From positions 1-9,682 of the forward strand of contig JALSNL010000353.1 in the NCBI GenBank assembly GCA_026987055.1: a stretch of DNA of 9,682 nt, written 5' to 3'. This document shows positions 7,220-9,682 of this stretch, in pieces (position 1 is the first letter of the stretch; each line of letters starts with the position of its first letter). A program made the position numbers and the translations under genes. The notes under the pieces are model-generated. The model was not told the origin of the DNA, did not search any database, and worked only from the letters and a program-made list of their open reading frames with translations. This stretch comes from Melioribacteraceae bacterium. Lineage in GTDB: Bacteria; Bacteroidota; Ignavibacteria; Ignavibacteriales; Melioribacteraceae.

Positions 7220-8275
7220 ATGAACAAATCTACGCTAAATAAATTTTTACTTATACTGCTTGTGCAAATATTTTATACTTGCTCTACTTCTCAAATAAGA
7301 GAAATCACAAAGATTAAACAAGATGCAAATCCGGTAAAAGAAGTAAAGATTCAACAAATTAAACTAAAAGGCAAGGTAAGCAACCGCAAATCAGAAATTT
7401 CCGGTTTAAGTTGGTACAAAGATAATTTAATTCTATTACCACAATTTCCCAATCGATTTTCGAACAATAAATATGGAGAAATTTATTATATAAAAAAAAA
7501 TAGGATTATTGATTTTCTTTCCGGGAAAGATACTTCCGCCATTGAGCCAATGTCCTTTTCAATAAATACAAATGAATTTTCTAACTTATTCGGGAAAGGT
7601 TCCGGATTTGAAGCAGTTACTTTTCATAACAATACAGCTTATTTTACAATTGAAAGTTTTAGCTTTGGGAAAACCGTTTCATACCTAATTGCCGGCGAGG
7701 TTGATTCAATAAAAAAAAGAATCACACTAAAACGAAAATCTTTAACTTTAATACCTAATAAACTTAACATTCGTAACATTGGTGATGAATCGGTATTATA
7801 TTTTAATAATCAAATTATACCAATATATGAAGCTAATGGAAAAAATGTTAATCCCAACCCAAAAGTAAATTTGTTTGATGAGAATTATAATATCATTAAA
7901 ACCATTCCTTTCCCTAATATAGAATATAGAATAACCGATGTAACTACTGTTGACAGTAATAATATTTTTTGGGCTATTAACTACTTTTATCCCGGTGAAA
8001 CCCAAAAACTAAATCCGGCACCAGACGAACTAATAAAAAGATTCGGTATTGGTAAGTCTCAAAAAAAATCTGAATATATTGAACGTTTAGTTAAATTCAG
8101 AATTACCAAAAATAAAATAGAATTAGTTAACTCTGCCCCTATCTATATAAAATTACCGGGGGAAGAAGGACGAAATTGGGAAGGCATAGCAAGACTAAAT
8201 AAAAAAGGCTTTTTAATTGCTACAGATACATATCCCAAAACAATTTTAGCTTTTGTTAAGTATAAAAATAAATGA
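7220..8275 (+). CDS. Predicted lipoprotein, phytase-like/esterase-like propeller candidate
   Basis: The product is 351 aa. The N-terminus MNKSTLNKFLLILLVQIFYTC is a signal with a loose lipobox (FYTC, C21), acceptable for Bacteroidota-type lipoproteins. The mature domain shows repeated short motifs: SEISGLSWYKDNLILL (58-73), GFEAVTFHNNTAYFTIES (129-146), YRITDVTTVDSNNIFWAINYF (236-256, in pieces), and NWEGIARLNKKGFLIATD (319-336). The patterns SGL-W, EAV-F, DVT and EGIA, each followed by a hydrophobic strand, resemble phytase-like/SdiA-regulated beta-propeller domains (PF13449 type). This is a resemblance recalled from family patterns, not a tested match. No catalytic residues can be named. 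The ATG at 7220 has TTGGGAA (7206-7212) upstream; the ATG at 7215 is immediately followed by a stop. It follows the DUF4412 gene by 22 bases. The only weak stem after the stop is GTGAT/ATCAC near 8290. Confidence 0.72.
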   Translation: MNKSTLNKFLLILLVQIFYTCSTSQIREITKIKQDANPVKEVKIQQIKLKGKVSNRKSEISGLSWYKDNLILLPQFPNRFSNNKYGEIYYIKKNRIIDFLSGKDTSAIEPMSFSINTNEFSNLFGKGSGFEAVTFHNNTAYFTIESFSFGKTVSYLIAGEVDSIKKRITLKRKSLTLIPNKLNIRNIGDESVLYFNNQIIPIYEANGKNVNPNPKVNLFDENYNIIKTIPFPNIEYRITDVTTVDSNNIFWAINYFYPGETQKLNPAPDELIKRFGIGKSQKKSEYIERLVKFRITKNKIELVNSAPIYIKLPGEEGRNWEGIARLNKKGFLIATDTYPKTILAFVKYKNK

Positions 8276-8357
8276 TATAATTTTTCAAGTGATTTATCAC
8301 AATATAAAGAAAAGCTATAAAGTTTGAATTTTGGCAAAAATTTAATTTTTTCAAATC

Positions 8358-8386
8358 TTGACATTTCATATCCATTCAGATATATT
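8358..8386 (+). promoter_or_regulatory. Near-consensus sigma70-type promoter for rplM-rpsI
   Basis: TTGACA (8358-8363), a 17-base spacer and TATATT (8381-8386) form an almost ideal housekeeping promoter. The -10 continues as TATATTTG, which also fits the TAnnTTTG element described for Bacteroidota. Transcription should start near 8393, leaving a leader of about 35 bases before the GTG of rplM. Confidence 0.85.
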
Positions 8387-8415
8387 TGTAAGCTAAATAA
8401 AAAATCTCTTTTCAC

Positions 8416-8420
8416 GGAGG
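8416..8420 (+). promoter_or_regulatory. Ribosome binding site deciding the GTG start of rplM
   Basis: A full GGAGG core lies 6 bases before GTG 8427. It is the strongest Shine-Dalgarno in the window and shows that the non-ATG codon is the real start. Confidence 0.85.
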
Positions 8421-8426
8421 AATTAA

Positions 8427-8867
8427 GTGAAACAAGAAAAAATCACTAGATTTATAAAAACCGAAGATGCCGATAGAAAATGGCATGTAATTGATGCAAA
8501 AGACCTTGTATTAGGTAGATTAGCTACTAAAGTTGCTACCATAATCAGAGGAAAGCATAAACCTATTTTTACACCGAATATGGATACCGGAGACTTTGTA
8601 ATTGTTGTTAATGCAGATAAAGTTAAACTAACCGGAAAAAGAGAAGATAAAAAAACTTATTTTTCTCATTCAATGTATCCGGGCGGAGTTAAAATTAAAA
8701 CCTTTGCGGAATTAAAAGATAAAAATCCCGATTTTATAATTCGTAATGCCGTTAAAGGAATGTTACCTAAAAATAGATTAGGTAGAAAATTAATTAAAAA
8801 ATTAAAAGTGTATGCCGGCACGGAGCATCCTCATAGTGCACAAAAACCGGAACCTTTAAGTTTATAA
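8427..8867 (+). CDS. rplM: 50S ribosomal protein L13
   Basis: The product is 146 aa, the usual length for bacterial L13 (about 142-150). The conserved core is clear: [19 protein letters not shown] (19-37), [27 protein letters not shown] (40-66, in pieces), [17 protein letters not shown] and a basic C-terminal part with [19 protein letters not shown]. It is an early-assembling protein of the large subunit that binds 23S rRNA. The start is GTG at 8427, fixed by GGAGG 6 bases upstream. It is the first gene after the strong promoter at 8358-8386 and is separated from rpsI by only 14 bases, so the two are co-transcribed, as in most bacteria. Nothing is truncated or missing. Confidence 0.98.
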   Translation: MKQEKITRFIKTEDADRKWHVIDAKDLVLGRLATKVATIIRGKHKPIFTPNMDTGDFVIVVNADKVKLTGKREDKKTYFSHSMYPGGVKIKTFAELKDKNPDFIIRNAVKGMLPKNRLGRKLIKKLKVYAGTEHPHSAQKPEPLSL

Positions 8868-8881
8868 TTATAGGAATATAA

Positions 8882-9268
8882 ATGGCTGATAAAATATTTG
8901 TAGGTCGTAGAAAAAACGCTGTTGCAAGAGTTATTTTAAGAAATGGCTCCGGCAAAGTTACTATTAACAAAAGAGAATTCGAGAATTACTTCCCTATCTC
9001 TGATAATAGAGATGATGTTCTAACACCATTCAAAGTTTCCGAAACATTAGGTAACTATGATGTTTTTGCTAATGTTAAAGGTGGCGGTGTTCGCGGTCAA
9101 GCAGAAGCAATTCGTTTAGGAATTTCCAGAGCATTGGTTGATATTAACCCTGAATTTCGTAAAGTATTAAAACCCGAAGGACTTTTACGTAGAGATCCGA
9201 GAATGGTTGAACGTAAAAAACCAGGACAACCAAAAGCAAGAAAGAAATTTCAATTTTCTAAAAGATAA
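8882..9268 (+). CDS. rpsI: 30S ribosomal protein S9
   Basis: The product is 128 aa, normal for S9. Conserved stretches are [22 protein letters not shown] (8-29, in pieces), [22 protein letters not shown] (64-85, in pieces), [20 protein letters not shown] (103-122) and the invariant-type C-terminus QFSKR, whose terminal arginine in S9 reaches the P-site tRNA. The ATG at 8882 is preceded by AGGA (8872-8875) with 6 bases of spacing. It sits 14 bases after rplM. No intrinsic terminator with a T run follows the stop, so transcripts may continue into the structured spacer and rpsB. Confidence 0.98.
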   Translation: MADKIFVGRRKNAVARVILRNGSGKVTINKREFENYFPISDNRDDVLTPFKVSETLGNYDVFANVKGGGVRGQAEAIRLGISRALVDINPEFRKVLKPEGLLRRDPRMVERKKPGQPKARKKFQFSKR

Positions 9269-9275
9269 TTTTTTT

Positions 9276-9302
9276 AGGTGGATTTTTAATTGTTTTCCAC
9301 CT
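9276..9302 (+). other. Inverted repeat just after rpsI
   Basis: AGGTGGA (9276-9282) pairs with TCCACCT (9296-9302) around a 13-base loop, 7 bases after the rpsI stop. No T run follows on either strand, so it is not a standard intrinsic terminator. It could be a processing or stabilising hairpin, or part of the rpsB leader. Confidence 0.6.
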
Positions 9303-9325
9303 CAAACATCATTCATACTTTCGGA

Positions 9326-9366
9326 TTTACCACCTGTGTCCAACCTAAAAATGGATTATTGGTAAA
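9326..9366 (+). other. Second inverted repeat in the rpsB leader region
   Basis: TTTACCA (9326-9332) pairs with TGGTAAA (9360-9366), and inside it TCCA (9339-9342) pairs with TGGA (9352-9355) around a 9-base loop. The same left arm includes CCACCT (9330-9335), which could instead pair with AGGTGG at 9276-9281. Alternative folds are therefore possible. Confidence 0.45.
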
Positions 9367-9385
9367 GTAGAAGAAAGTAGAAGAA
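9366..9385 (+). repeat. Perfect 10-bp tandem duplication before rpsB
   Basis: AGTAGAAGAA occurs twice back to back (9366-9375 and 9376-9385), between the second inverted repeat and the AGGAG ribosome binding site at 9391. The purine-rich pair keeps this part of the leader unstructured. Confidence 0.9.
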
Positions 9386-9400
9386 TTAACAGGAGATATT

Positions 9401-9682
9401 ATGGCTAAAGTAGATTTAACCTCTCTTATTGAATCCGGTGCGCATTTTGGGCACCTTACACGTCGTTGGAATCCTAAAATGCGTCCATATATTTTTATGG
9501 AAAAAAACGGGATTCACATTATTGATCTTAAAAAAACCCAACGTTTAATTGAAGACGCAGCAAACAAACTAAGAGAAATTACCTCGGCAGGTGGAACTGT
9601 TTTATTTGTAGGAACAAAAAAGCAAGCCAAAAGCGTTATTGCCGAAGAAGCAAAACGTTGCGGAATGAATTGGGTTAGCGAA
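9401..9682 (+). CDS. rpsB: 30S ribosomal protein S2, N-terminal part (cut by window edge)
   Basis: The frame gives 94 codons to the right edge and remains open. The N-terminus is unmistakable S2: LIESGAHFGHLTRRWNPKMR (9-28), followed by YIFMEKNGIHIIDLKKTQRLI (30-50, in pieces) and GGTVLFVGTKKQAKSVIAEEA. S2 joins the small subunit late, at the neck, and contacts S1 where present. Typical full length is about 230-270 aa, so roughly a third is seen. AGGAG (9391-9395) lies 5 bases before the ATG. The 132-base spacer after rpsI holds two inverted repeats and a tandem duplication, possible sites of control. In related genomes tsf (EF-Ts) usually follows rpsB, outside this window. Confidence 0.97.
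   Translation, partial: MAKVDLTSLIESGAHFGHLTRRWNPKMRPYIFMEKNGIHIIDLKKTQRLIEDAANKLREITSAGGTVLFVGTKKQAKSVIAEEAKRCGMNWVSE

Noticed and set aside
8287..8302. GTGAT/ATCAC palindrome after the 351-aa lipoprotein gene as a terminator
   Set aside because: The stem is 5 bp with a 2-base loop and no T run follows; it is too tight and weak.
8143..8415. Minus-strand open frame of 90 codons over the rplM promoter
   Set aside because: It overlaps the end of the lipoprotein gene and the strong plus-strand promoter; the AT-rich composition explains the open frame.
9276..9302. The hairpin after rpsI as an intrinsic terminator
   Set aside because: There is no T run on the downstream side in either direction; the T run lies before the stem, so it was listed as an inverted repeat only.

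Overview
The window is AT-rich (roughly one third G+C by eye) and looks like a chromosomal segment from a member of the Ignavibacteria or a close Bacteroidota/Chlorobi-group relative. The main reason is a secreted protein ending in a type IX secretion (T9SS) C-terminal sorting domain that begins with the QNYPNPFNPTT signature typical of that lineage. Gene density is high. The longest stretch without a gene is about 190 bases, and there are no tRNA or rRNA genes, insertion sequences, CRISPR arrays or prophage genes.

Left to right: (1) positions 1-959, minus strand, hold the N-terminal two thirds or so of a Xaa-Pro aminopeptidase (M24B family) cut by the window edge. (2) Plus-strand genes at 1149-4392 encode a small lipoprotein of unknown function followed closely by a large secreted Asp-box/beta-propeller protein with a T9SS sorting domain, ending at a strong intrinsic terminator (4408-4438). 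(3) A minus-strand two-gene unit (6392 down to 4541) encodes a YwiC-like multi-pass membrane protein, which starts at TTG, and a bacterial deoxyhypusine-synthase-like enzyme. (4) A plus-strand pair at 6532-8275 encodes a periplasmic DUF4412-type protein and a lipoprotein resembling phytase-like/esterase-like beta-propellers. (5) From 8358 on, a near-consensus sigma70-type promoter leads into the ribosomal protein genes rplM (L13) and rpsI (S9). A 132-base spacer with inverted repeats follows, then rpsB (S2), which runs off the right edge.

The ribosomal block is housekeeping, and the rplM-rpsI-rpsB order is common in this part of the tree. The envelope and secretion genes fit a Gram-negative T9SS-bearing bacterium. 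The two places most worth a second look are the deoxyhypusine-synthase-like/YwiC-like pair and the structured spacer before rpsB. In the first, the catalytic lysine is kept but two substrate-contact positions appear changed. I did not find evidence for a dramatic new multi-gene system. The findings are graded accordingly.
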